The notes beneath the pieces were generated by a model. It was not told the origin of the DNA. It was given only the letters and a program-made list of their open reading frames with translations, and ran no database searches. Shown here one piece after another: positions 43,168 through 52,280 of a stretch of DNA of 64,000 nt (the first letter of the stretch is position 1; every line of letters starts with the position of its first letter). The stretch lies in assembly GCA_018267365.1 (NCBI GenBank), contig JAFDYQ010000019.1, positions 16,410 to 80,409 on the forward strand, read 5' to 3'. The DNA comes from Bacteroidota bacterium. Lineage in GTDB: Bacteria > Bacteroidota > Bacteroidia > Chitinophagales > LD1. The translations under genes were made by a program, and so were the position numbers.

Positions 43168-43824
43168 ATGGCCCTCGATAAATTTCAGATAGCTAAGCGC
43201 ATAGCCCGTGAGCTACGGGATGGCTATTATGTAAACCTAGGTATAGGGATACCGACGCTGGTAGCCAACTATATACCTGCAGGTGTCAATGTAGAACTGC
43301 AGTCAGAGAATGGCCTGCTGGGCATGGGGCCATTTCCTCTGGAGGCCGAGGTAGATGCAGACTACATCAATGCCGGCAAGCAGACTATCACTACACTGCC
43401 GGGATCCTCTATATTCTCATCTTCAGATAGTTTTGGTATGATACGCGGCGGGCATATACAGCTCACGATACTCGGTGCTATGGAAGTCTCTGAAAACGGC
43501 GATATAGCCAATTGGAAAATACCAGGGAAAATGGTAAAAGGTATGGGAGGCGCCATGGACCTGGTAGCCTCTACAGATAATATCGTAGTGGCTATGATGC
43601 ACACCAATAAGGAAGGCGAATCCAAACTACTGCCGAAATGTGAACTACCTCTCACAGGTAAAGGCTGTATCAAGAAAGTCTGCACAGATCTCGGATTTTT
43701 TGAGATCAGGGATGGTGCATTTCATTTACTGGAGCTGGCGCCGGGTGTGACTGTAGAGGAAGTCAAGTCCAAGACGGCCGGTAAACTCGTGATAGCTCCT
43801 GACGTAAAGGAGATGACTTTCTGA
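43168..43824 (+). CDS. scoB: 3-oxoacid CoA-transferase subunit B
   Basis: 218 residues. The catalytic glutamate is E47 in ELQSENGLLGMGP, which forms the glutamyl-CoA thioester, and the oxyanion-site segment GIGIPTLV (25-32) and GGHIQLTILGAMEV are present. Partner of ScoA at 41978. It starts 26 bp after the helical ORF, and a DinB-like gene follows after 19 bp. Confidence 0.94.
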   Translation: MALDKFQIAKRIARELRDGYYVNLGIGIPTLVANYIPAGVNVELQSENGLLGMGPFPLEAEVDADYINAGKQTITTLPGSSIFSSSDSFGMIRGGHIQLTILGAMEVSENGDIANWKIPGKMVKGMGGAMDLVASTDNIVVAMMHTNKEGESKLLPKCELPLTGKGCIKKVCTDLGFFEIRDGAFHLLELAPGVTVEEVKSKTAGKLVIAPDVKEMTF

Positions 43825-43843
43825 ATAGTACTAATAATAACCC

Positions 43844-44347
43844 ATGTACAAAGAGCACCTCTACATAAATATGGAGCGCGAACTGCTCCTACTCAAGCAG
43901 CATGCTACGCTAATCCAGGATGGCGAGCTGGAATACCGGACTACTGATAAGACACGTAGTACTCTGGAACTCATGCGATACCTCTCTGGTGTAGGCGCTA
44001 CCATGCTGCGCTGGTATATAGACAATGACCTGACCAAAGAAGAATGGGACAAGATAAATTCTTACAGGGCTTCCCTTACCTTGGAAAATTTTCCCGCACG
44101 GATAGATGAACAGATGCTGCAAATACGCAGCTATATGGATCGTATCACTGAGGATGATCTTTTGCACAAAATGGTAGAGATGCCCAATAAGGAAAAGCTG
44201 CCGCTCGGCGCGGCTATCATGATGGGGCCGGTGAAGTGGCTGACCACCTATCGTATGCAATTATTCAATCATCTCAAGGCAAATGGGCGTCCGGATCTGG
44301 GGACTGCAGAGGCATGGAGGCTGCAGGCCGCCCCGCCAGTGGTATAG
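43844..44347 (+). CDS. DinB-superfamily-like protein
   Basis: 167 residues, helical, with a DinB/DUF1569-like layout (MERELLLLKQHATLI near 10-24, STLELMRYLSGVGATMLRWYI near 38-58, and WLTTYRMQLFNHLKANG near 134-150). Only one of the three usual metal His residues is clearly in place, so metal binding is doubtful. Follows scoB by 19 bp and may be part of the same transcript. Function unknown. Confidence 0.65.
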   Translation: MYKEHLYINMERELLLLKQHATLIQDGELEYRTTDKTRSTLELMRYLSGVGATMLRWYIDNDLTKEEWDKINSYRASLTLENFPARIDEQMLQIRSYMDRITEDDLLHKMVEMPNKEKLPLGAAIMMGPVKWLTTYRMQLFNHLKANGRPDLGTAEAWRLQAAPPVV

Positions 44348-44386
44348 TAGATATTCTCTATATTGGCGGACGTATAAAGCCACTCC

Positions 44387-45913
44387 TTGATATCCTCGCG
44401 ACTCACTATTACAGATATTACATTTGCGATACTGCTTTGGGCGCTGATGATCGCCAAGTATGGCTATACCTACGGTACCAGCGATCATGAAGAGTTGCTC
44501 GTATATGTGCAGTATCTGACTCATCCCGGTCTCTATACTCATGACTTTTTTGTGCAAAGTCTCAGCGGCTCAGTACCCAATGAGCGTACAGTCATGACAC
44601 TGCTGTTGCTACCATTTGAGGCGCACCTGGGCATTACCATTTTTCTGGCCCACTTTCTCAATACTGTAGTGATGATCCTGGCGCTGATCAGAATTGCCAG
44701 ACTTTTTATAGCTGATCGATATGCCTCGTGGGGGGCTGTATTTTTATCCTTCTTCTTATTGTACAATAGGGCACTGGGCGGCGTAGACCTTTACTCAGCA
44801 GCCTTTCAGACCGGAGACCTGAGCGCTACAATAGCGACGTGGGGCCTGTTGTACTTTCTGGAGCACCGCTACATCCGGGCCAGTGTACTGGTATCTATCG
44901 CCTCGGTTATTCATGTGCTCGTCGGATTTGACCTCATGGTGGTGCTATGTGGTGTGATGGTATGGCGGTGGCTCCTGACGCGCGAGGTCTCTTTCATAGA
45001 GGTTGCCCGTTTCATGGGGCTATATGTATGTACTGCAGGTATCTATCTTATCCTGGTCTTCCGCGCTAAGTCTGCCGGCAATGGAACAATACCTGATGAG
45101 GAGCTTTTTAATATCATGTTCCTCTTCCGGCATCCGCATCATTTTATTTTTCACCTTTTCTCATGGGGCAGCCGATTGTTGTTTTTGGGGTACACGGTCT
45201 GGGCTTTGATCTTTTACAGCCTTCGGTCCAGGATTGTATTTCAGTTTATCATGGTTAGCTTGCTGATACTGGTGCCGTATGTGATCGCTACAGATTATTT
45301 TCACTGGGTGCTTGCGGCCAGCTTTCAATGGTACAAGGTGACGCCATGGGTCAAGATGTTTGCCTCGATAGCCATAGTTTCAGTAGTATATGAGCGCTTG
45401 CCAAACATTATGGCACAGTATTCTGTTTGGATAAATAGAGGTATCCGGGTAGCGGGCGTGCTGGCCGGAATGATCATGTTTATGTTATACTTTCACGGAG
45501 ATATAGCGCATGGATATAAGCAGTACAACGATGCTGAGATCAGGCTCAGCCTCCGGCTGAAAGAAATAGTACCACAGGATGCGGTATTCATCCAGCCATT
45601 TGAGATCACCGGGTTGAAATTTTATGGACAGAGGTCTTCCTATATAGACTTCAAAGCCATAGCCAAGACCAAGCAGGATACACGCGAGTGGTATAGGCGG
45701 ATACAGGAAGTATATGGACTGGACTATGATATGCCGGAGAAAGGATTTGCTCTGGAGAGCAAGGCGGATAGATACCTCAATGAACTATCTGAAAGCCAGC
45801 TGGCCAAACTGAGGCAAGAGGGAGTGACTCACATGATCACCACCTGCAAAAGACCAGGAACCGGGCATCGGCTGATACTGCAAACCGAAGGATACTACGT
45901 ATATCAACTCTGA
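44387..45913 (+). CDS. Polytopic membrane protein of unknown function
   Basis: 508 residues from a TTG start; the next Met (residue 21, 44447) is a possible alternative. About ten membrane helices between residues 8 and 365, then a soluble C-terminal domain (about 370-508). Loop 1 carries YGTSDHEELLVYVQYLTHPG, an acidic motif in the position used by GT-C glycosyltransferases. I cannot assign a family. Its stop and the next start share one base (TGATG), so translation is coupled to the class IV aminotransferase gene. Confidence 0.6.
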   Translation: MISSRLTITDITFAILLWALMIAKYGYTYGTSDHEELLVYVQYLTHPGLYTHDFFVQSLSGSVPNERTVMTLLLLPFEAHLGITIFLAHFLNTVVMILALIRIARLFIADRYASWGAVFLSFFLLYNRALGGVDLYSAAFQTGDLSATIATWGLLYFLEHRYIRASVLVSIASVIHVLVGFDLMVVLCGVMVWRWLLTREVSFIEVARFMGLYVCTAGIYLILVFRAKSAGNGTIPDEELFNIMFLFRHPHHFIFHLFSWGSRLLFLGYTVWALIFYSLRSRIVFQFIMVSLLILVPYVIATDYFHWVLAASFQWYKVTPWVKMFASIAIVSVVYERLPNIMAQYSVWINRGIRVAGVLAGMIMFMLYFHGDIAHGYKQYNDAEIRLSLRLKEIVPQDAVFIQPFEITGLKFYGQRSSYIDFKAIAKTKQDTREWYRRIQEVYGLDYDMPEKGFALESKADRYLNELSESQLAKLRQEGVTHMITTCKRPGTGHRLILQTEGYYVYQL

Positions 45914-46761
45914 TGGCAATAGCATTTTATAATAACACATATGTGGAAGATACGCTGCCGGTGATACAGGCAGATAACAGGGCATTTCGCTATGGTGATG
46001 GACTATTTGAGTCTATGGTCGCTTTTGACAGTGTGGTGCCTCTGCTGCCGTACCACTATGAGCGCCTCAGGCATTCGGCTGAGATACTCATGATGGAGCT
46101 GCATCAGTACATGGATTTCGACTGGTTTAAAGCGACCGTCATGGACCTGCTGAGCCGCAATAAGACGGCCAATGCCCGCATCCGTATACAACTGACGCGG
46201 GCAGGAGCCGGCCTGTACAAACCGGAGATAAATACTACAGATCTACTCATCACCTGTACTGCTATTCCCAATAACAGATTCGAATGGAGCTCTATCAATG
46301 CTACTTTTTCGCCATATCGAGTAGACACCGGTGTATTATCTAATCTGAAAACTACGAGTAAGATACAGTATGTGCTATCCGCGCTCCTGGCGGAGAAAAA
46401 GGGTGCGAGTGAAGCTTTCCTCTTTAACACTAAAGGTACGCTGGCCGAGGCGGTACAATCGAATGTATTTCTGATCAAAGGGGACCTGATCATGACTCCG
46501 GCGCTGACCAATGGAGGAGTAAATGGTGTCATGCGCCGCTACGTGATAGGACAACTCGAAGAGACATTTAACGTGGTACAAGCAGATGTGCTGATGAATG
46601 ATATAGATGAGGCAGATGAGATTTTTGTGACCAATGCAGTGCGCGGCATACAATCTGTAGCTGTAGTGGGCAGTGTAGTCTATTCTGATGCTAAGACCAG
46701 GGATATTTTTGCTATGATCAATCAAGGGATCAGGCAGATGGTGCTGGCCGGTAAATCATAG
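45913..46761 (+). CDS. Class IV PLP-dependent aminotransferase or aminodeoxychorismate lyase
   Basis: 282 residues. Fold-type IV PLP enzyme: DNRAFRYGDGLFESM (21-35), the PLP lysine most probably K146 in NLKTTSKIQYVLA, and FLFNTKGTLAEAVQSNVFLI (169-188) with NGGVNGVMRRYV. The family includes branched-chain aminotransferases, D-amino-acid aminotransferases and PabC. The LKTTSK context is closer to PabC-like than to the BCAT signature, so 4-aminobenzoate synthesis is possible. Substrate undecided. Coupled to the previous gene and followed by photolyase after 8 bp. Confidence 0.87.
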   Translation: MAIAFYNNTYVEDTLPVIQADNRAFRYGDGLFESMVAFDSVVPLLPYHYERLRHSAEILMMELHQYMDFDWFKATVMDLLSRNKTANARIRIQLTRAGAGLYKPEINTTDLLITCTAIPNNRFEWSSINATFSPYRVDTGVLSNLKTTSKIQYVLSALLAEKKGASEAFLFNTKGTLAEAVQSNVFLIKGDLIMTPALTNGGVNGVMRRYVIGQLEETFNVVQADVLMNDIDEADEIFVTNAVRGIQSVAVVGSVVYSDAKTRDIFAMINQGIRQMVLAGKS

Positions 46762-46769
46762 AGAAGGCG

Positions 46770-48086
46770 ATGAGATCAAAACCGATAGCGATCTACTGGA
46801 TGCGGCGGGACCTGCGCCTGGAGGACAATGCAGCGCTCTATCACGCACTCCGAGCGAGCGAGCCGGTACTGCCCCTGTTTATCTTTGATACCATGATCCT
46901 GGATAAACTACATGATAAAAAGGATAAGCGGGTGCAGTTTATCTACAATGAACTGAGAGCTATCACTACGGAGCTGCACAAGCATGGCTCAGACCTGGTA
47001 GTAAAGATCGGCCAGCCTATGGACATATGGAAGGAGCTGATCTCCGAATACAATGTAGCAGCAGTATACACAAATGAAGACTACGAGCCATATGCGCGCG
47101 AGCGTGATGGCAGGGTAGGGGAGATGCTATCCGGGCATAACATAGCTTTCAATACCTACAAGGACCAGGTGATCTTTGATAAGGCGGAGGTGGCTAAAGC
47201 CGGTGGACAGCCATATACGGTATACACCCCCTACAGCAAACGCTGGAAAGAAAGGCTCACCCCCTTTTTTTATAAATCCTACCCTGTCTCAAAGTATCTT
47301 CATAATCTGTCGAAGGTGTCTGAGCACTTTCATTTTCCTACACTTGAGAGTATTGGTTTTGAGCGGGTGGAGTTTGAGTATCCGCCACGTGTGGCTAAGG
47401 CTGAGATCGTAAATAGATATGATCGGCAGCGGGACTATCCTGCCATAGAAGGTACTACACACCTTGGTCTGCACCTCCGTTTTGGTACGCTGAGTATCCG
47501 GAAGCTGCTGGTCTATGCGCTGAAGCATAACCAGACCTTTGTAGGTGAGCTGATCTGGCGTGATTTCTTTCAGCAGATACTGTGGCATTTTCCGCATGTA
47601 GAGAAAGAGGCTTTTAAAAAGGCTTACAACTTTATAGAATGGCGCAATGATGAAAAGGAATTCAAACGCTGGTGTGATGGCAAGACCGGCTATCCGCTGG
47701 TAGATGCCGGAATGCGAGAGCTAAATGAGACAGGCTTCATGCACAATAGGGTAAGAATGGTGGTGGCAAGCTTTCTGGCGAAACATCTGCTGATAGACTG
47801 GCGCTGGGGTGAATCTTACTTTGCCGAGAAACTGCTGGACTATGACCTGGCCGCCAATAATGGCAACTGGCAATGGGCTGCAGGCTGTGGTACAGACGCT
47901 GCTCCTTACTTCCGAGTGTTCAATCCTGAATTGCAGATGAAGCGCTTCGACCCTGATATGAAGTATGTATTGCAGTGGGTGCCAGAGTTTGGTACAAAAG
48001 ATTATCCGGAGCCTATCGTGGCGCATGAGTTTGCCCGGAAGCGGTGTCTGGAAGTGTATAAGAAAGCCCTGAATAGAGAGAAATGA
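46770..48086 (+). CDS. phrB: Deoxyribodipyrimidine photolyase (cryptochrome/photolyase family)
   Basis: 438 residues. N-terminal antenna-binding domain (IYWMRRDLRLEDNAALYHAL, residues 8-27) and C-terminal FAD domain with ELIWRDFFQQILWHFP, YPLVDAGMRELNETGFMHNRVRM and GNWQWAAGCGTDAAPYFR, all diagnostic. It uses blue light to split cyclobutane pyrimidine dimers. Length and motifs fit a class I CPD photolyase; a DASH-type cryptochrome is less likely given the missing extension. Its stop abuts the stop of the convergent peptidase gene with no gap. Confidence 0.95.
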   Translation: MRSKPIAIYWMRRDLRLEDNAALYHALRASEPVLPLFIFDTMILDKLHDKKDKRVQFIYNELRAITTELHKHGSDLVVKIGQPMDIWKELISEYNVAAVYTNEDYEPYARERDGRVGEMLSGHNIAFNTYKDQVIFDKAEVAKAGGQPYTVYTPYSKRWKERLTPFFYKSYPVSKYLHNLSKVSEHFHFPTLESIGFERVEFEYPPRVAKAEIVNRYDRQRDYPAIEGTTHLGLHLRFGTLSIRKLLVYALKHNQTFVGELIWRDFFQQILWHFPHVEKEAFKKAYNFIEWRNDEKEFKRWCDGKTGYPLVDAGMRELNETGFMHNRVRMVVASFLAKHLLIDWRWGESYFAEKLLDYDLAANNGNWQWAAGCGTDAAPYFRVFNPELQMKRFDPDMKYVLQWVPEFGTKDYPEPIVAHEFARKRCLEVYKKALNREK

Positions 48087-49262
48087 TCACATCCTATCCC
48101 ACTGCCTTACCAGTTCTGCGAGGGCATCGCGAGTATTGTCCAGTGCTCGCTGGTCTACGTTTTCTGTGACATCCAGACGAGTATGATAGGTGGGATCCAG
48201 CTTTTTAGTGTCCATGCCGATGATACTCATGGATGGTATGTTCTTCTGCTGAAATGGGATCGCATCAGTGCCACCCATAGGCAGGCGAGCAGTTTTGTAG
48301 GGGATATTGATATCCTTAAACGCTTTTTGAGTCTGATCTACGAGGAATTTATCGAATGATACAAAACTCATGACCTCTCCTGTCACGAGTGTGATATGAT
48401 CAGGCAGGCGCACGCTGTCTATATTCACGAGATGGGCGTTTTCGGAGCGCAGTTTGTCTATGAAATCTTCTACATATGCAGTAGAGCCACGAAGGCCTTT
48501 CTCCTCTGAGCCGAAGCTCAGAAAACGGAGGCGTGTATGCTGCAGAGTAGACTGCCCTCTATGGGCCGGATCTGCAAATGCCGAGACCACATTTTTGGCA
48601 ATGATAATACCTGATAGATTATCGCAGGCACCCGGTACGCACTCCGGGCCATGAAAGGTAAAATAGATGATAGTCAATGGAGATATAATGACAAAAAAGA
48701 GATAGACGTAAAACGTAAAGTCCGGCATATCATCATAGATAAAGTAATCGGCCAGCTGATAGGTCAGGAGATATATGGCAAAGAAAACCATCATGAGCCC
48801 CGTAGCTATAGTGAGATGTGCTCCATACTGCTTGAAGCGGTACCACCAGGTACACTCATGGGTACTATCTATATGACCACTGAATATGAGGGTAGACTTT
48901 ACTTCTTTCTGGGGCTCGAGTGTGGCCGAGACGTTCCAGGATGTTTTTTGTGGATACAAAAAATCAGCCAAGCCTCTATTCTGCATCAGGTCGGAGACAA
49001 GTACGATAGCATTGAGCAAAGCTATACATGTAGCGGCAAGTGGTGAAAACCAGAATACGATCAAAGCAAGAAGATACAATGCTGCATAAAGTTTCATCTT
49101 GCCAAACTTGGCAGTGAGCGGAGCCTGAAAGGATAGCACCTGTACATCATCTGTGTGACGCAGCATATCATTGGCTATATAGTCCTGGGCCTGGTGCTCT
49201 GCCCGGCTGCCGGCAGGGCGCGGGCCGAAGCGAGAAATAATCTCTTGTATCTGGTCTTTCAT
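48087..49262 (-). CDS. M28-family zinc aminopeptidase with membrane helices inside the catalytic domain
   Basis: 391 residues. Zinc-ligand pattern of M28 peptidases: H130 and D132 in SGHIDSTH, D214 in GACDNLSG, E253-E254 in FGSEEKG, and a late His in TYHTRLDVTEN, with GGTDAIPF before it. The unusual feature is the membrane topology: helices at about 57-77 and 78-93 precede the first ligand, and two more (147-167 and 183-203) lie between H130 and D214. Family members normally have these loops soluble. It should cleave N-terminal residues of peptides at the membrane. Start overlaps the stop of the exported PPC-domain gene by four bases. Confidence 0.83.
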   Translation of the reverse strand: MKDQIQEIISRFGPRPAGSRAEHQAQDYIANDMLRHTDDVQVLSFQAPLTAKFGKMKLYAALYLLALIVFWFSPLAATCIALLNAIVLVSDLMQNRGLADFLYPQKTSWNVSATLEPQKEVKSTLIFSGHIDSTHECTWWYRFKQYGAHLTIATGLMMVFFAIYLLTYQLADYFIYDDMPDFTFYVYLFFVIISPLTIIYFTFHGPECVPGACDNLSGIIIAKNVVSAFADPAHRGQSTLQHTRLRFLSFGSEEKGLRGSTAYVEDFIDKLRSENAHLVNIDSVRLPDHITLVTGEVMSFVSFDKFLVDQTQKAFKDINIPYKTARLPMGGTDAIPFQQKNIPSMSIIGMDTKKLDPTYHTRLDVTENVDQRALDNTRDALAELVRQWDRM

Positions 49263-49771
49263 TTGGGGAGAATCTTGTTTACTCGTTCGCGGTTGTTATT
49301 TTCTGCTTTTGGTGTGATCTTAAGTTCTTTGTAGGTAGTGACAGAGTCCCGCTCCCGGGTAAAGAGCAGATCATTTGCCTCGCCGATGATGACCTCTGCG
49401 GTAGTATAAATAATACAGCCATCCATCATGTGGCCACCTATCACTTTGCCATCCTTGTCTGCTATTGAGATGTGCAGGTGATTGCCATCCGGGCTGAGGG
49501 TGCCAGTGAGTGATACTATTTCAAAGGTCTCCCGCCAGGTCTGTGTCTCATTACGGTTGGACAGGCGCAGGGTGGCCTGCTTCAGACTGCCTGCGCAGGT
49601 GATGATATAGCCGGCCTTTATCTTCTTCTCCTTGACAAAATCTGCCAGTTTGACCTTCAGGTCATCTCCGGGGTTGACGCGCAGGGCGTGGATGGTCTGT
49701 GTACTCATACCTGATTGTGCTGAGGTGATACCGCATACTGCGATCAATAGTATAACGAGCAGCCGTCTCAT
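49259..49771 (-). CDS. Exported PPC/DUF296-domain protein
   Basis: 170 residues with an N-terminal signal peptide (residues 1-18, ending SAQ) followed by a PPC (plants and prokaryotes conserved, DUF296) domain: RVNPGDDLKVKLADFVKEKK, AGYIITCAGSLKQATLRLSN, GTLSPDGNHLHISIADKDGKVIGGHMMDGCIIYTTAEVII. The His and Gly of the conserved GGHM-G and AEVII parts are kept. PPC proteins are normally cytoplasmic trimers linked to DNA binding in plants and metal sites in bacteria; export is unusual. Middle gene of a reverse operon with FtcD and the M28 peptidase. Confidence 0.8.
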   Translation of the reverse strand: MRRLLVILLIAVCGITSAQSGMSTQTIHALRVNPGDDLKVKLADFVKEKKIKAGYIITCAGSLKQATLRLSNRNETQTWRETFEIVSLTGTLSPDGNHLHISIADKDGKVIGGHMMDGCIIYTTAEVIIGEANDLLFTRERDSVTTYKELKITPKAENNNRERVNKILPK

Positions 49772-49774
49772 GAC

Positions 49775-51424
49775 TTATATTTTGCTTTCTACAATACTGA
49801 CTATTTCTTTTTCGAGGGTGATAGCTTTGTCCAGTAATTCCTTGCCCGCTTTGATCTTCTCTTCCGCATATGCCTTGTCATCCAGGCCAGCGGCGTTGAT
49901 TTTTACATTGAGGTAGGCCCCATACACAGCAGTGCGGGCACAGAGCGCTCCGACACCGGCATCAGACGCTGAGTTAGGGTTGCCTGTCTCGGCCATTGCC
50001 TTGATCACGGCCATAGAGTCATAGCTGAGCTGCATGACCCGATATGGTACCTCTATGGCATAGCGGGTGGCATCCTGTATAGCCTGCTTCCGGCTCTTCT
50101 TTTCTTCATCTGTAGCTTTGGGCAGGCCAAAGGCGTCCATGATCTTATTGAATGCCCTGGTGTCCTCATCTACGAGGGCGAGTAATTTATCCTTGTACTG
50201 CTGACCTTTCTCAGCCCAGTCTGAAAACTCCTTCCAGCGGTCATCCCAGCTTTTCTTGTGCGAAGAGAGATTGGCTACCATGGTGCCGAGGGAGATGCCG
50301 AGGGCGCCGACGTAGGCAGAGATAGATCCCCCACCGGGAGCCGGTGACTCGCTGGCTGTCTCATCGGCAAAGGCATTCAGCTTCATGTTTATGAGAGGCG
50401 AGGCGCTGTGATCTGCCAGCATGTATTCTATGATTCGCTTCTGCGGGTCGAAGGGGCTGAGCTCGTCGAGGCTCATGGATTTGATCGCGATCTTGATCAG
50501 CTCAGACTCTGATACGCCTATAGAGCGCTTCTGCTTGAGCAGGAAGTAGCGGCCTGCATCCAGCATAGCCCGCAATGGTATGAGCCCGATCAGCTCAGAG
50601 CCGGTCACGCGCATACCGCGATTATAGGCGCTCTTGACACATTCGTCAAAGGCGATGTGGATCGGTGTCACGTCTATGTCTACGAGGTTCATAGAGACCT
50701 GTGCTACGCCATATTCCTGTATGAACCAGCCGATACCTTTCACAGATTTGCACGCACCGGGCTGCACCACTTCTTCGCCCTTCTCATTCTTCACCTTGCG
50801 GCCCTGCTCGCGTACGTCAAAGGCCACAGAGTTGGCCCTACGGGTGGAGGTGGTGTTGAGGTTCACATTGTAGGCTATGAGTATCTTGCGGGCGCCGATG
50901 GCTACATTGCCGCTGCGCACATTCCACTCGGCAGGACCGTAGTCTGGCTGCCAATCCGGTGTCCTGATCTTGTCTTTGATACCCTCGTACTCACCGGCGC
51001 GGACGTTGGCCAGGTTTCTCCTGTGTGGTGCCGAGGCGGCAAATTCATACAGATAGACGGGTATGCCGAGTGTATTGCCCACACGCTCGCCCAGCTTTCT
51101 GGCGCAGGCTATACAATCGTCCATTGTAGCATTGGCTATAGGTATGAAGGGGCACACATCTGTAGCGCCAAAGCGGGGGTGCTCACCTTTGTGCTTGCTC
51201 ATATCTATGAGTTCGGCAGCTTTGGCTATGCCACGGTAGGCTGCCTCCACTACTGATTCTTCATCTCCTACGAAGGTTACTACGGTACGGTTAGTGGCTT
51301 TGCCCGGGTCTACGTTGAGCAGTTTCACTCCATCTACTGACTCTATAGCGTCGGTGATCTGGCGGATCACGTTCATATCATTGCCCTCGCTGAAATTGGG
51401 CACACATTCTATTACTCTCTTCAT
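49775..51424 (-). CDS. ftcD: Glutamate formimidoyltransferase / formimidoyl-tetrahydrofolate cyclodeaminase (bifunctional)
   Basis: 549 residues, the fused form. N-terminal formimidoyltransferase domain (residues 1-300) with VPNFSEGND (8-16), FGATDVCPFIPI and YEFAASAPHRRNLANVR; C-terminal cyclodeaminase domain (about 330-549) with PGGGSISAYVGALG and NPNSASDAGVGA. It transfers the formimino group from N-formimidoyl-glutamate to tetrahydrofolate and then releases ammonia, completing histidine degradation. No hut genes are adjacent. First gene of the reverse operon with PPC and M28. Confidence 0.95.
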   Translation of the reverse strand: MKRVIECVPNFSEGNDMNVIRQITDAIESVDGVKLLNVDPGKATNRTVVTFVGDEESVVEAAYRGIAKAAELIDMSKHKGEHPRFGATDVCPFIPIANATMDDCIACARKLGERVGNTLGIPVYLYEFAASAPHRRNLANVRAGEYEGIKDKIRTPDWQPDYGPAEWNVRSGNVAIGARKILIAYNVNLNTTSTRRANSVAFDVREQGRKVKNEKGEEVVQPGACKSVKGIGWFIQEYGVAQVSMNLVDIDVTPIHIAFDECVKSAYNRGMRVTGSELIGLIPLRAMLDAGRYFLLKQKRSIGVSESELIKIAIKSMSLDELSPFDPQKRIIEYMLADHSASPLINMKLNAFADETASESPAPGGGSISAYVGALGISLGTMVANLSSHKKSWDDRWKEFSDWAEKGQQYKDKLLALVDEDTRAFNKIMDAFGLPKATDEEKKSRKQAIQDATRYAIEVPYRVMQLSYDSMAVIKAMAETGNPNSASDAGVGALCARTAVYGAYLNVKINAAGLDDKAYAEEKIKAGKELLDKAITLEKEIVSIVESKI

Positions 51425-51481
51425 TGTTGTCTCTTTTCACATGCTGTGACTATCTGGTGGCTGCCGACGCCATAGCTTTAC

Positions 51482-51489
51482 TATGTTTG
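51482..51489 (+). promoter_or_regulatory. Bacteroidota -7 box (TATGTTTG) upstream of mazG
   Basis: Exact TAnnTTTG match, 23 nt before the ATG at 51513. No TTG at 19 bp upstream. It is the same sequence as the box at 12346. Confidence 0.45.
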
Positions 51490-51512
51490 TTTATCAAAGG
51501 CAATTTATAACA

Positions 51513-52280
51513 ATGGACGAAAAACTGAAAGCTTTCGGGCGCATACTCCAGATCATGAATGAACTCCGCGAGCAGTGCCCGTGGGACAAGAAGCAGACCC
51601 TGGAGTCGCTGCGCCCGCTCACGATAGAGGAGACCTATGAACTGTCTGATGCCATCATCAAGAAGGATCTGACCCTGCTCAAAGAAGAACTGGGTGACCT
51701 GCTGCTACATATCGTCTTCTATGCCAGGATAGGCGAGGAGCAGGGGGCATTTGACATGGCTAGTGTGATCAACGACCTCTGCGATAAGCTGATCCGCAGG
51801 CACCCGCATATCTATGGGGATGTGAAGGTGGAAAATGAGGAAGACGTAAAGCAGAACTGGGAGAAGATCAAGATGAAGGAAGGCCGCAAGTCTGTGATGG
51901 GCGGTGTGCCAGAGTCGCTGCCGGCGCTGATCAAGGCCTGGAGGGTACAGGACAAGGCACGGCAGGTGGGCTTTGAGTGGGATAATATAGAGGATGTGTG
52001 GCGGAAGGTAGAGGAGGAGACGCAGGAGCTGCATGAGGTAGTGAAAGAGGGCAATGCCGACAGAATAGAGGATGAGTTTGGCGACTTGATGTTTGCGCTG
52101 GTGAACTACTCGCGCTTCCTGAATGTGGACCCGGAGACTGCGCTGGAGCGGACAAACCAGAAGTTTCTGAAGCGCTTCCGGTATATCGAGGAGGTGGCTG
52201 CAGGCCAGGGCCGGGCGCTGACGGATATGACGCTAGGGGAGATGGATGCTATCTGGAATGTGGCCAAGGGAAAGGGCTAA
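51513..52280 (+). CDS. mazG: Nucleoside triphosphate pyrophosphohydrolase MazG
   Basis: 255 residues from the ATG at 51513; the ATG at 51483 lies inside the -7 box and is rejected. Two MazG domains with metal-binding acidic clusters: EETYELSDAIIKKDLTLLKEELGDLLLHIVFY (near 46-77) and a second DEFGDLMFALVNYSRFL near 188-205. It hydrolyses non-canonical and canonical NTPs to NMP, acting as a housecleaning enzyme. Divergent from ftcD over 88 bp. Confidence 0.94.
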   Translation: MDEKLKAFGRILQIMNELREQCPWDKKQTLESLRPLTIEETYELSDAIIKKDLTLLKEELGDLLLHIVFYARIGEEQGAFDMASVINDLCDKLIRRHPHIYGDVKVENEEDVKQNWEKIKMKEGRKSVMGGVPESLPALIKAWRVQDKARQVGFEWDNIEDVWRKVEEETQELHEVVKEGNADRIEDEFGDLMFALVNYSRFLNVDPETALERTNQKFLKRFRYIEEVAAGQGRALTDMTLGEMDAIWNVAKGKG

